Shown here: positions 28,865 through 37,833 of the stretch, in pieces
Layout: every line of letters starts with the position of its first letter
How positions within the stretch are numbered: the stretch's first letter is position 1
NCBI GenBank assembly: GCA_002480525.1
Contig: DLCH01000068.1
Span: forward strand, 112,543 to 176,542
Origin: Gammaproteobacteria bacterium UBA7803
Lineage (GTDB): Bacteria > Pseudomonadota > Gammaproteobacteria > Pseudomonadales > Azotimanducaceae
Direction: 5' to 3'
DNA length: 64,000 nt
Position numbers and translations under genes: made by a program
The notes under the pieces: model-generated
What the model saw: the letters and a program-made list of their open reading frames with translations, nothing else
Told to the model about the DNA's origin: nothing
Database searches by the model: none

Positions 28865-29875
28865 ATGACCACCGTCGACCTGAGACGCTGTTTTCCCATC
28901 CGCCGGCCCGGCGTGACCGCCGGCCGCTGGCTGCTCGGCGGCGCCCTGCTGCTGGCCCTGCTCGCCGGCTTCTGGAGCAGCGGCGTGTTCGGCCCGCCCG
29001 AGCAGCGCAGCGGCCCCCAGGCGTCCTGGTCCGCCGCCCTGTTCTTCGCGGTGATCATCGCCTACATCGTGCCGGTGGTCGGCTACATCGGCGAGCGGAC
29101 CCTGACCGCGCTGGACGCGCTGCGCCCCGTGCTGGCGGTGGACGACGAGCGGGTCCGGGAGTGGCGCACGCGCATCTACCGCAAGCCCGTTCGCTGGCTC
29201 GTCACGGTGATGGTCATCGGCGCGGTGAGCGGCGCCGCCCACAATCTGATGCTGTTCGAGGGCCCGGCGGTGCTCCTGGCCACGGCGCTGACCTCGCCGC
29301 CAACGGCCGCCACCGTGCTCGGCACCGCGCTGACCTGGCTGGTCACCACCCTGGCCATCGCCACCCTGCTCGACAACGCCATGCTGCTGGCCCGCTGCGC
29401 CCGCCACGCCACCGTCGATCTGCTGGACACCAGCCGGCTGCGGCCGTTCGCCACCGTCGCCGTGTCCTCGACCCTGGCCATCATCGGCGCCCAGGCGGCG
29501 TTTCCGATCATGAGCCTGCAGAGCGATGTCAGCGCGGCGGCCTTCTGGCCCGGCCTGCTCGCCACCGCCGTGCCGATGCTCGGGCTCGCCGCGCTGCCGG
29601 TGTGGCCCATTCACCGGCGCATCGCCGCCGCCAGGCAGGCGGCCCTGCAGGCGGTCCAGGGGCGCATCCGCGCCCTGTCCCCGCCGGACCCGGCGGACCA
29701 CGAGCGCCTGCGGGCCCTGGAACCGCTGCTGACCTACCGGCGCGAGCTGCTGGCGGTGTCCGAATGGCCCTTCGACGTCGGCGTGATGACCCGCCTCGCC
29801 TTCTACCTGGTGATCCCGCCGCTCACCTGGGTCGGCGCCGCGCTGATCGAGAACGCGGTCGACGCGCTGCTGTAG
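28865..29875 (+). CDS. Multi-pass membrane protein of unknown function
   Basis: 336 aa from ATG 28865. About six to seven hydrophobic segments (for example WLLGGALLLALLAGFW, AALFFAVIIAYIVPVVGYIG, WLVTVMVIGAVSGAAHNLML) and a cytoplasmic stretch near residues 230-290 rich in Arg. No transporter signature that I recognise. It lies 18 bases before the symporter and may be co-expressed. Confidence 0.65.
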   Translation: MTTVDLRRCFPIRRPGVTAGRWLLGGALLLALLAGFWSSGVFGPPEQRSGPQASWSAALFFAVIIAYIVPVVGYIGERTLTALDALRPVLAVDDERVREWRTRIYRKPVRWLVTVMVIGAVSGAAHNLMLFEGPAVLLATALTSPPTAATVLGTALTWLVTTLAIATLLDNAMLLARCARHATVDLLDTSRLRPFATVAVSSTLAIIGAQAAFPIMSLQSDVSAAAFWPGLLATAVPMLGLAALPVWPIHRRIAAARQAALQAVQGRIRALSPPDPADHERLRALEPLLTYRRELLAVSEWPFDVGVMTRLAFYLVIPPLTWVGAALIENAVDALL

Positions 29876-29893
29876 GCTGCCGGAGCACCTGAA

Positions 29894-31294
29894 ATGACCG
29901 ATCACTCGCAACCCCGACCCCTCGTCGCCCTCCACACCTACCTGACCCGGCTGGTCGAGGGCAAGCTGTGGCTGCAGGTGCTCATCGGCATGGGGCTGGG
30001 ACTGGTCACCGGCATCGTGATCGGCCCGGAGACCGGCCTGTTCCAGCCGGCCACCGGCGAGGTGATCGGCAACTGGCTGGCGTTTCCCGGCCGGCTGTTC
30101 CTGGCGACGATCCAGATGGTGGTGGTGCCGCTGGTGTTCGCCTCGATCGTTCGCGGCCTGGCGGGCGGCCCGGATCCGGGCGAAATCCGCCGGCTCGGCC
30201 TGTGGGCGACCGGCTTCTTCGCCGTGAGCACGGCCATCGCGGCCGGCATCGGCATCCAGCTCGCCCTGATGATCGAGCCCGGCGCGTATCTCGCCATGCC
30301 CGACACCGCCGCGGCCGCGGCGCCGGTCAGCGCCGCCGCGCCCCCGACCTTCGGCGAGCTGCCGAACGTGGTCATCGACCTGCTGCCCGGCAATCCGCTG
30401 AACGCCATGGTGGAAGGCCAGATGCTGCAGATCGTGCTGTTCGCCTTCATCATCGGCGTCGCCCTGGTGAGCCTGCCCCGGGACACCTCCCGGCCCCTGC
30501 TGGAGGTGCTGGGGTCGCTGCAGGAGGTGTCCATGGCCATCGTGCGCTGGGCCATGACCATCGCCCCGGTCGCCGTGTTCGGACTCATGGCGCAGCTCAC
30601 CAGCCGCACCGGCTGGCAGACCATGCTCGGCCTCGGCGTCTACGTGTTCACCGTGGTGCTGGGCCTCGCGCTGGTGCTGGCCCTCTACCTGGTCTGCGTG
30701 CGGGCCATCGCCGGCCGTTCCCCCGCCGCGTTCCTGCGCGACACCCGCGAGCTGCTGCTGCTGGCCTTCAGCACGTCGAGCTCGGCGGCGGTGATGCCCC
30801 TGTCCATCAAGACCGCCATCGAGCGGCTCGCCGTGCGGCCCAGCACCGCCCAGTTCGTCATTCCGCTGGGCGCCACCATCAACATGAACGGCACGGCCCT
30901 CTACCAGGCGGTGGCGGCCGTGTTCCTGGCCCAGGTGTTCGCGGTAGACCTGAGCGTCGGCGGGCTCGCGCTGATCGTCGCCATGGCCGTGGGGGCTTCC
31001 ATCGGATCACCGGCGACCCCCGGCGTCGGCATCGTCATCCTGGCCAGCATCCTGGCCAGCATCGGCGTGCCGCCGGCCGGCGTCGCGCTGATCATCGGCG
31101 TCGACCGGCTGCTCGACATGAGTCGAACCGCGGTCAATGCGAGCGGCGACCTGGTGGCCTGCCTGTGTCTGGAGCGCTGGCTCGGGCGCGACGCCGGGGA
31201 CCGGCCGGTCAGCGGAAGCGCCGCTGACGGCGAATCCGGCCGCGCGGCCGCCGCCGAGGACGCGGACGCGCCTCAGAGATCCTCGGAGCGCTGA
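29894..31294 (+). CDS. Dicarboxylate/amino acid:cation symporter (DAACS family)
   Basis: 466 aa, about eight membrane segments plus two re-entrant loops. Family motifs: serine-rich FSTSSSAAVMP in the first hairpin, NMNGTA in TM7, GSPATPGVG in the second hairpin, and DRLLDMSRTAVNASGD. It takes up C4-dicarboxylates or acidic amino acids with Na+ or H+. An Ala/Pro-rich insert at residues ~136-152 is unusual. The last 22 bases overlap the converging gene at 31273. Confidence 0.93.
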   Translation: MTDHSQPRPLVALHTYLTRLVEGKLWLQVLIGMGLGLVTGIVIGPETGLFQPATGEVIGNWLAFPGRLFLATIQMVVVPLVFASIVRGLAGGPDPGEIRRLGLWATGFFAVSTAIAAGIGIQLALMIEPGAYLAMPDTAAAAAPVSAAAPPTFGELPNVVIDLLPGNPLNAMVEGQMLQIVLFAFIIGVALVSLPRDTSRPLLEVLGSLQEVSMAIVRWAMTIAPVAVFGLMAQLTSRTGWQTMLGLGVYVFTVVLGLALVLALYLVCVRAIAGRSPAAFLRDTRELLLLAFSTSSSAAVMPLSIKTAIERLAVRPSTAQFVIPLGATINMNGTALYQAVAAVFLAQVFAVDLSVGGLALIVAMAVGASIGSPATPGVGIVILASILASIGVPPAGVALIIGVDRLLDMSRTAVNASGDLVACLCLERWLGRDAGDRPVSGSAADGESGRAAAAEDADAPQRSSER

Positions 31295-31737
31295 TACGCC
31301 TTCGACAGGCGGCGCTCGTGGGACTCGATCTGCTGGGCCAGGGCGCCGAACACCTCGCGCTCGGCGGCGCTGCCGCCGTTCTCCGCCAGCTCGGCGAAGG
31401 TGCGCTGGAGGTACCCGTTCTGTTCCGCCAGCCAGCGCGTGATGCCGAGCGTGGACCCGGAGTCGCCGGGCGGCGGCACCTCGGTGGGCAGCTCCACCGT
31501 GTACTGCGCGTAGGTGTCGAGGGCGGCCGGCGCGCCGTCTTCCAGCAGGCGCGACACCGCGCCCAGCAGATTGCGCTGCTCGACCTCCACGCTGTCGAGG
31601 AACATCGCCACCCGCTCGTCGTGGTCGTCCCGCTCCCGGAGCTCGTCGAGGGCGTCGCGCACCTGCGACAGGTGACGGACGGCATGCTCGATGACGTCCC
31701 GGCCCTGGGTGAAGGTCACGCGTTCGTGGTGGCTCAT
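31273..31737 (-). CDS. Hypothetical helical protein (ferritin-like?)
   Basis: 154 aa, almost all predicted helix with paired EH-type residues (VIEHAVRHLSQVRDALDELRE, VEVEQRNLLGAVSRLLED, LAEQNGYLQRTFAELAE). This spacing recalls ferritin-like or rubrerythrin bundles, but I cannot confirm metal ligands. GAGCGAGC precedes ATG 31737. Convergent overlap with the symporter; followed on the same strand by nothing, preceded by the host-attachment-type gene. Confidence 0.6.
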   Translation of the reverse strand: MSHHERVTFTQGRDVIEHAVRHLSQVRDALDELRERDDHDERVAMFLDSVEVEQRNLLGAVSRLLEDGAPAALDTYAQYTVELPTEVPPPGDSGSTLGITRWLAEQNGYLQRTFAELAENGGSAAEREVFGALAQQIESHERRLSKAYQRSEDL

Positions 31738-31772
31738 GCTCGCTCCTGTCGAATGACGCCGGTCCGGCGCCG

Positions 31773-32207
31773 TCAGAAAAACTCCGGGATGTGCTTTTCC
31801 AGCTTGTCCGCCGCGAGGGTCGTCAGCTCCTTGTCGATGGTCAGCGCCACCAGGTCGGTGGTGGGACCGCTCATCTGAGCGCGGAGCTGGCCGAGAAAGC
31901 GCGGCGCGGCGACCAGCACCAGGCGTTCGAACTCGCCCGCGTTACGCGCCTCTTCCAGGCGCCCCGCCAGCCGCTTGGCGAAGATGGACATCTCGTGATC
32001 CTTGGCGGCGTTGCGGTTGCCGACGCCGTGCCGGCCCGCGCCGCCGGCGTCCAGCGATCGGCCGTCGCGGTCGGTCACCAGGTCGCCTTCGTGCAGCCGG
32101 TGCTCCGGCGAGAGCAGCACGTCGAACTCCTCGAGCTTCTTGTTGCGGTGGCGATTGAACAGCCGGGCCCGAGTTCCATCCGCCACGACGACCCAGGTAT
32201 TGCCCAT
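31773..32207 (-). CDS. Host attachment-type protein (AtsE/eRF1-like fold)
   Basis: 144 aa from ATG 32207 with AAGGGGG upstream. N-terminus TWVVVADGTRARLFNRHRN is diagnostic of the family annotated as required for attachment to host cells, which has a release-factor-1-like fold. Further blocks: FAKRLAGRLEEARNAGEFERLVLVAAPRFLG and LTTLAADKLEKHIPEFF. Cytoplasmic; true role unclear. Upstream gene of a likely two-gene unit with 31273-31737. Confidence 0.82.
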   Translation of the reverse strand: MGNTWVVVADGTRARLFNRHRNKKLEEFDVLLSPEHRLHEGDLVTDRDGRSLDAGGAGRHGVGNRNAAKDHEMSIFAKRLAGRLEEARNAGEFERLVLVAAPRFLGQLRAQMSGPTTDLVALTIDKELTTLAADKLEKHIPEFF

Positions 32208-32333
32208 GGACACCCCCTTTCGCAGACTGTGTGGAACAGGCCTTGCCAAGCGCTTGCCAACCGCTTGCGCCTGTCACGGAGATGACACTAGCACTCTCGG
32301 CGGCCGGTATCGACAGGCCGCCGGCGGACGCCC

Positions 32334-33668
32334 TCAGGCGCCGAGCAGCAGCAGCGTGCCGCCGAACAGCACCCCGGTGGCGGCGAACACCACGAAGCAG
32401 TACCCCATGATCGCCCGCATGTTGAGCCCCGCCACCGCGAGCAGCGGTATCGTCCAGAACGGCTGAATCAGATTGGTCCACTGGTCGCCATAGGCAACCG
32501 CCATGACGATGTGCGGGTAGGCCACGCCCAGCTCCCGGGCCGCGTCGATGAAGATCGGCCCCTGCACGGCCCACTGACCGCCGCCGGAGGGAATGAAGAA
32601 ATTCAGCGCGCCGGCGGCGAGAAACGCCCAGAAGCTCAGCGTCTCCGGCGTCGACACCGACACGAAGAACCCGGACAGGATCGACACCAGGGCGGTGCCG
32701 GTCATCAGCGCCATGATCCCCGCATAGAACGGGTACTGCAGCACGATCGGCCCGACCGTGCGGCTGGCGTCGGCGATGAGCCCCACGTAGTGCACCGGGG
32801 AGCGGGCCAGCACCAGCCCGAGACCGAGAAACGACCAGTTGACGATGTCGAGGGTGAGGCTGAATCCGCGCTCGGCGAACCACAGCCAGAGGAACCACAG
32901 CACCACGCCGCCCATGACCAGGGACAGGCTGCGCCGGGACTCGAGCCACTGGCCGGGGGTTTCGGCGACTGCGGCCGGACGCGCGCCGCCGGGCCCGTCG
33001 GCCTGGCCCGCGTAGGTCCGGCAGCGCGCCGGCCCCATGGCCGCGCACAGCCCGGCCACGGCCAGCACCGTGACCGCGGCCAGCGCCAGGTTCCAGGGCG
33101 CGAAGATCGTCTCGGTGACGGGAATGAGACCGGTCACCGCTTCCAGGGTATGGCCCGGGGTCGCCACGAACAGCGCCGACGAGCTCGAGTAACCCATGTG
33201 CCAGACGACGAAGCCGCCATAGGCGCTCGCCACCAGCAGGGGATAGTGCATGTCCACCCCGCGCTGGCGGGCCACCCGCGCCACCCGCAGGGCGATCAGC
33301 CCGCCCACCACCAGCCCCAGCGACCAGGCGATCAGGCTGCCGGCGCCGGCCACCGCGGCGACCAGGAAGTAGCCCTGCCCGGCGCTGCGCGGCAGCCGGG
33401 CGAGCCGGTCCAGGGCGGCGCCCACCAGGTCCGTGTGGGCCACGGCGTGGGCGCAGATCAGCGTGAGGGCGATCTGGGCGATGAAGGACAGCAGCCCGGT
33501 CAGGCCGAGCCCCCAGATCTCCACCGCCGCCGCCGGCGTCTCGTCCGCCAGGCCGACGGTCATGGCGAAGGTCACCAGGGTCAGCAGAATGGCGAACACG
33601 AATGCGTCCGGATAGAAGCGTTCGACGAAGACGACGAACGGCCGCGCGGCGCGCTCGAACACGTTCAC
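32334..33668 (-). CDS. Short-chain fatty acid transporter (AtoE family)
   Basis: 444 aa from GTG 33668, with AGGGGG upstream; ~10-12 membrane helices. AtoE-like blocks: FVERFYPDAFVFAILLTLVTF, YPLLVASAYGGFVVWHMGYSSSSALFVATPGH and FFIPSGGGQWAVQGPI. It would import butyrate or acetoacetate-like acids, which fits the acetoacetyl-CoA synthetase elsewhere in this segment. Single gene on the minus strand. Confidence 0.88.
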   Translation of the reverse strand: MNVFERAARPFVVFVERFYPDAFVFAILLTLVTFAMTVGLADETPAAAVEIWGLGLTGLLSFIAQIALTLICAHAVAHTDLVGAALDRLARLPRSAGQGYFLVAAVAGAGSLIAWSLGLVVGGLIALRVARVARQRGVDMHYPLLVASAYGGFVVWHMGYSSSSALFVATPGHTLEAVTGLIPVTETIFAPWNLALAAVTVLAVAGLCAAMGPARCRTYAGQADGPGGARPAAVAETPGQWLESRRSLSLVMGGVVLWFLWLWFAERGFSLTLDIVNWSFLGLGLVLARSPVHYVGLIADASRTVGPIVLQYPFYAGIMALMTGTALVSILSGFFVSVSTPETLSFWAFLAAGALNFFIPSGGGQWAVQGPIFIDAARELGVAYPHIVMAVAYGDQWTNLIQPFWTIPLLAVAGLNMRAIMGYCFVVFAATGVLFGGTLLLLGA

Positions 33669-33706
33669 AGGCGATCCCCCTCTCCAAGAAGGGGCTGATG
33701 GTAGCG

Positions 33707-34219
33707 TCAGTCGATCCGGCTGCGCAGCCAGGCCGTCTCGAGCCGGCGGTAGATGGTCAGCAGGCCTTCCGGCGGCGCCAGCTCGCCGCGCTGCAGGCAC
33801 TCGATGAAATGCAGCGCCACCAGATCCCGCTGGGCCCGGACCACCACGCCGGTGAGGGCGCAGCGGCGGCCGTCGAGATCCAGCGCGATGGGCAACTCGG
33901 TGCCGGGCGCCAGGCGCAGTTCCTGGCCCTCGACCAGAATGCCCGTGAGGCTCAGGTCCACCGGGCGGACGGTCTGGGCGGCGGCGCCGCTGCCCAGGAC
34001 CACGCGGAACGAGGCCCGCAGCGCGTCGGCCAGCGGCGCGATGCGCACCCGGAAGCCCATCCGCCGCTCACGCGGCAGATGGCGGCGCAGGAATTCCTCG
34101 AGCTGGCCGGCCTCGTGGGACGACAGCGCCACCTGGCGGCCGCCCTTGCCGCCCAGCTCCACCACGAGGCCGGACGGATCCGCCACGACCTTGAGGTCGC
34201 CAAGCGTCAGCGTTTGCAT
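33707..34219 (-). CDS. PilZ-domain protein
   Basis: 170 aa. The C-terminal PilZ domain has the c-di-GMP signature RxxxR-like RERRMGFRVRI near residue 51 and DLSLTGILVEG (D-x-S-x-x-G) near 88. An N-terminal ~45-residue segment (LTLGDLKVVADPSGLVVELGGKGG) is of unknown type. It probably binds c-di-GMP and controls motility or polymer secretion. Divergent from the lipid kinase. Confidence 0.82.
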   Translation of the reverse strand: MQTLTLGDLKVVADPSGLVVELGGKGGRQVALSSHEAGQLEEFLRRHLPRERRMGFRVRIAPLADALRASFRVVLGSGAAAQTVRPVDLSLTGILVEGQELRLAPGTELPIALDLDGRRCALTGVVVRAQRDLVALHFIECLQRGELAPPEGLLTIYRRLETAWLRSRID

Positions 34220-34270
34220 CCGCGGTCCATTGCCGTTGTGATGGTTGCCGTCGTCCGGAGTGGATCGTTC

Positions 34271-35215
34271 TTGAGCATAGACCAGTCATCCGCCGCTGCC
34301 AGCGTACCGGTAGTAGTCAACCGCCTTGCCGGAACCATGCGGTCCGGCAACGGCGACCTGCCCCTGACCCGGTCCGGACGGGCCTGGCGCTGGCTGGACG
34401 AGCTGCACCTCGGCGACCGGCATCCGGTGTGGCTGGTCGATCCGGACGGGATCGCCGGCCGGGTCCGCGAACTGCTCGACGCCGGCCACCGGCGGATCGC
34501 CGTCGGCGGCGGCGACGGCACCCTCGCCAGTCTCGCTGCCCTGTTCGTGGCCCACGACGCCGAGTGCGTGGCGCTGCCGCTGGGCACCCACAACCACTTC
34601 GCCCGGGACCTGGGCATCCCCCTGGAGCCCGCGCGCTGGACCGATCTGCTCGAAGCGGCCGGGATCCGGGAGGTCGACGTCGGCGAGGCCAACGGCAGGC
34701 CGTTCCTCAACAATCTGGCGGTGGGCCTGTACCCGAGGATGGTCCGCGAGCGCGCCCGACTCGACGGCGAGCGCCTGCTGGGGTCCAAGCGGCTCGCCTC
34801 CCTGTGGGCGACGATCCAGGTGCTGCGGCGCCGCGCCGGGACGATCTCCGTGTCGTGGCGCAGCGACGCCGGCCACGGCCGGTTCGACACCCGGGCGCTG
34901 CTGATCGCCAACAACGACTACGCCGGCGAGCCGCTCGCCCCGCTGTCGCGCAGCCGCCTGGACGGCGGCCGTCTGGTGCTGTTCCACCCCCGCTCGCTGG
35001 CGCCCGCAGACCTGGCGAGCATGGCCAGCTTCGCCCTCGCCGGCCGGGTGAGCGAATGCCCCGGACTGGACGTGATCCATGCCCGGCAGCTCGAGCTCGA
35101 GCTGCCGGGCCGGACCCTGCAGGTGGCCCTGGACGGCGAGTTGATTCGCATGGCCTCGCCCATCGTGATCCGCCACCAGGCACGCCGACTCCGCGTCGTC
35201 GTCGGAGCCGACTGA
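34271..35215 (+). CDS. Diacylglycerol kinase catalytic-domain lipid kinase
   Basis: 314 aa. VPVVVNRLAGTM near the start, GGGDGTLASLAALF near residue 77 (the GGDGT nucleotide motif) and LPLGTHNHFARDLGIP near 98 define the DAGK/YegS fold. Later LLIANNDYAGEPLAPLSRSRLDGG completes the family. Because the N-x-x-AG block is part of the fold, ATG 34337 is too late; TTG 34271 with GGAG ten bases upstream is my choice. It phosphorylates a lipid or sphingoid substrate. The gene ends 2 bases before the next start. Confidence 0.8.
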   Translation: MSIDQSSAAASVPVVVNRLAGTMRSGNGDLPLTRSGRAWRWLDELHLGDRHPVWLVDPDGIAGRVRELLDAGHRRIAVGGGDGTLASLAALFVAHDAECVALPLGTHNHFARDLGIPLEPARWTDLLEAAGIREVDVGEANGRPFLNNLAVGLYPRMVRERARLDGERLLGSKRLASLWATIQVLRRRAGTISVSWRSDAGHGRFDTRALLIANNDYAGEPLAPLSRSRLDGGRLVLFHPRSLAPADLASMASFALAGRVSECPGLDVIHARQLELELPGRTLQVALDGELIRMASPIVIRHQARRLRVVVGAD

Positions 35216-35217
35216 AC

Positions 35218-36009
35218 GTGCGGCTGGAGCGCCTGATCCATACCGCCGACCTGCACTTCGGCGAGCACCATGCGGGCCTCGCCGCCCGGCTCGCCGACGC
35301 CGTCGAGCGGCTGCGGCCCCAACTCGTGGTGGTCAGCGGCGACCTCACCCGGCGGGCCCGCAGCCACGAGTTCCGCGCGGCCCGACGTTTTCTCGACGGG
35401 CTCGCGGCCCCGACGCTGGTCGTTCCCGGCAATCACGACATCCCGTTGCTGTCGCTGCGCCGGGCGTACGCGCCCTACCGCAAGTACCGTCGCCACCTGC
35501 ACGGCGATCTCGAACCCGAGATGGCCTTCGACAACGCCCGGGTGCGCGGCCTCAACACCACCGTCAACTGGCGCTGGAAGGAAGGCTGGCTGCGCGACGT
35601 TCCGGAACCGCACGGCCCGGGCGGGGCCGGGCTCACCATCTTCGCCGGCCATCATCCACTGGGCGCCCGCCTGGCCGAACGCCTGCCGGAGCGCTCCCCG
35701 GCGATTCTTCTGCACGGACATCACCACCGGGCGGCGGTCACGCGCCACGGCTGCGTGCTGGAAGTCGGCGCGGCGACGCCCACCTCGCCCCGCCGGCGGG
35801 ACGGCAGCAACGGCTTCAACCTGCTGACCCTGGACGGCCGCCGGGTCACCCTCGCCGTCCACACCGTCGATTCCGGCGGCAGCACGGTCCGCGACCGCCG
35901 CCGCTTCGACGCCGCCGCTTCGACGCCGCCACTGGCGTCTGGCGTCCCGCCGACTGACCTCCCGGCCGGAGCCGGCGCCGGCACCGGCGCCGGGACGGTC
36001 ACCAGTTGA
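35218..36009 (+). CDS. Calcineurin-like metallophosphoesterase
   Basis: 263 aa from GTG 35218. Di-metal site: TADLHFGEHH (D-x-H), VVSGDLTRRA (GD), PGNHDIPLLS (GNHD), FAGHHPLG and LHGHHHRAA (GHxH). CpdA/Icc-like cyclic-nucleotide or lipid phosphodiesterase. The last ~40 residues are a low-complexity Pro/Ala/Gly/Thr tail with a repeated GAGAGTGAGT element. Probably co-translated with the lipid kinase. Confidence 0.88.
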   Translation: MRLERLIHTADLHFGEHHAGLAARLADAVERLRPQLVVVSGDLTRRARSHEFRAARRFLDGLAAPTLVVPGNHDIPLLSLRRAYAPYRKYRRHLHGDLEPEMAFDNARVRGLNTTVNWRWKEGWLRDVPEPHGPGGAGLTIFAGHHPLGARLAERLPERSPAILLHGHHHRAAVTRHGCVLEVGAATPTSPRRRDGSNGFNLLTLDGRRVTLAVHTVDSGGSTVRDRRRFDAAASTPPLASGVPPTDLPAGAGAGTGAGTVTS

Positions 36010-36166
36010 AGGTGAGGGTTCCCGGATTGCGGCGGTCCCGCACTTCCTGCCAGGCCCGCTGGCGGGCGCACAGGTCGTCGTGCTCCTCCGACAGCCACAG
36101 CGACAGCAGATCCCGTTCCGCCTGGGTGGCCGCCAGATCCATCAGCTTGTCTCGTACCGTGATCAT
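35999..36166 (-). CDS. Small hypothetical protein (55 aa)
   Basis: ATG 36166 is preceded by GGGAGAGAGAC, a good ribosome site. The product MITVRDKLMDLAATQAERDL continues as a helical, Trp-containing peptide ending GTLTFNW. The 3' end overlaps the converging metallophosphoesterase by 11 bases. No known family. The 387 bases from 36167 to the sigma factor start hold no other gene that I can support. Confidence 0.5.
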   Translation of the reverse strand: MITVRDKLMDLAATQAERDLLSLWLSEEHDDLCARQRAWQEVRDRRNPGTLTFNW

Positions 36167-36553
36167 GTCTCTCTCCCACCGGTTCACCGGTCGTTTCGTG
36201 CCGTTTCGCGCCATTCCACGGGCGCCTTCGGGAACATGAGTCACGTCCCGGTGGCGGAGGGTTCATCAATTCCGTCCACCCGATCGTTTACAAAGCACTG
36301 ACAGCATGCGCAATTGATTCTCCGGGAGGCGGGTCGTTTAATGAAAAAGCTTCTGGGGGGAAGCAGCCGCGAGCGCGACCGGGGCACCAGCATCGACTCC
36401 GGCGCGGACGAGAAAGGCGCAAACAAGACATCCAGACGGCGCAGTGGCACGAGATTCCGCCTGTCGTTGAACCTTTTCCCCGCCGAGCGTGACCCACGGG
36501 TCGGATGCGAATTGCGAGCAGCCACCCGACGCAGACCCATCGGGCAGCGGCAA

Positions 36554-37144
36554 ATGTCAGAACAGCCTTCGGCACAGGATACGGACCTCGAACTGGTCGC
36601 TCGCATCGCGACGGGAGACCGGCGCGCGTTCGAAACCCTGTTCCGCCACTACGGCGAACGGGTGTTCCGCTACGCGCACCGGCTGATCAACGACGTGACC
36701 AAGGCGGAAGAAGTGACCAACGACGTGATGCTGGAAGTCTGGAAGAGCGCCCCGCGCTTCGAGGCCCGGTCCCAGGTCAGCACCTGGATTCTGGGCATCA
36801 CGCGGCACCTGGCGCTGAACGCCGTGCGGCGCAAGCAGCTCGACACGGTGGACATGGACGACGCGCCGCCGGTCGCCGACGACCAGGCGCCCACCGCGGG
36901 CATGGCCCACGACCAGGCGGTGCTGGAGCGCGGCATCCGCGCCGCGCTGGCGGATCTGTCGGCCGACCACCGCGACGTCATCGAACTGACCTTCTTCCAC
37001 GGCCTGACCTACCCGGAGATCGCCGTCCTGGTCGGCTGCCCCGAGAACACCGTGAAGACCCGGATGTTTCATGCCCGCAAGCAGCTTCAGCGGCTGCTGC
37101 GCGGGCGCGGTCTGGACCCGGCCAACGTGGAGATGGCGTCGTGA
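36554..37144 (+). CDS. ECF-type RNA polymerase sigma factor
   Basis: 196 aa. Sigma region 2: FETLFRHYGERVFRYAHRLINDVTKAEEVTNDVMLEVWKSAPRFE...STWILGITRHLALN. Region 4: LADLSADHRDVIELTFFHGLTYPEIAVLVGCPENTVKTRMFHARKQLQ. The frame extends upstream to 36341 (ATG, with GGGAGG) through a basic, non-conserved stretch, so a longer form is possible. It heads a five-gene operon with overlapping ends and should direct transcription of its own operon or envelope genes. Confidence 0.9.
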   Translation: MSEQPSAQDTDLELVARIATGDRRAFETLFRHYGERVFRYAHRLINDVTKAEEVTNDVMLEVWKSAPRFEARSQVSTWILGITRHLALNAVRRKQLDTVDMDDAPPVADDQAPTAGMAHDQAVLERGIRAALADLSADHRDVIELTFFHGLTYPEIAVLVGCPENTVKTRMFHARKQLQRLLRGRGLDPANVEMAS

Positions 37145-37833
37145 ATCGAGAAGAAGCTCAGGCCCTGCTGCCCTGGTACGTCGCCGGAACCCTGTCGCGG
37201 GAGGAGATGCAGGCCGTGCAGGCGTTCGTCGACAACGGCGAGATCAGCGCCGCGGACGTCGACGAGATGCGCTTCGTCGGCAACGCCCTCGTCGAGCCCG
37301 GTCCGGAGGAGCCGCGCTACGACCCGCAGATTCTCGCCCGGGTGCTCGACCGGCTCGACGACGTGCCCCAGGATGCCCACGACGGCGAGGAACCCCTGGT
37401 CGTCGTGCGCGAACGCCAGGCCCGGGCCGCCGCGGCGCGCCGGGCCGGCCCGGGATGGGTCGAGCGGCTGCGGGAGCGGTTCCAGTGGTCCATGACCCCG
37501 CCCCTGGCGCGGGCCGCCATCGCCGCCCAGTTCGCGCTGCTGCTGGGGCTCACCGTGGCGCTCACCCTCGGTGGCGAGGACGCCGGCGACGCGGGCTACG
37601 AGACGGTTTCCGGGCGTGCGGTGGGCGACTACACGCTGACCTTCGCGCCCGGCGTCTCGGAGGCCCAGGTTCGCACGCTGCTGCTGGAGGAACGGGCCAG
37701 CATCGTCGCCGGTCCGTCCGCCATCGGCCTGTACACCATCGACTTCGACGAAGGCGTCGACACCGCCGAGGCCGCCCGGCGGCTGCAGGCGAGCGGCATC
37801 GTCACCTTCCTCCAGCCCGCGCCGCAGCCATGA
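37141..37833 (+). CDS. Anti-sigma factor with periplasmic propeptide-like domain
   Basis: 230 aa from GTG 37141 overlapping the sigma stop (GTGA). The N-terminus EEAQALLPWYVAGTLSREEMQAV is the anti-sigma pattern without zinc ligands. One membrane helix lies near residues 125-145 (AAIAAQFALLLGLTVALTL). The periplasmic C-terminus (YTLTFAPGVSEAQVRTLLLEE ... IDFDEGVDTAEAARRLQASGIVTFLQP) resembles the fervidolysin/I9-type subtilase propeptide, an unusual sensor. The next two genes encode subtilases. Confidence 0.75.
   Translation: MNREEAQALLPWYVAGTLSREEMQAVQAFVDNGEISAADVDEMRFVGNALVEPGPEEPRYDPQILARVLDRLDDVPQDAHDGEEPLVVVRERQARAAAARRAGPGWVERLRERFQWSMTPPLARAAIAAQFALLLGLTVALTLGGEDAGDAGYETVSGRAVGDYTLTFAPGVSEAQVRTLLLEERASIVAGPSAIGLYTIDFDEGVDTAEAARRLQASGIVTFLQPAPQP

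Noticed and set aside
36341..36553. N-terminal extension of the ECF sigma factor from ATG 36341
   Set aside because: The extra 71 residues are basic and unlike sigma region 1 or 2. The conserved part begins just after ATG 36554, though a GGGAGG before 36341 leaves the longer form possible.
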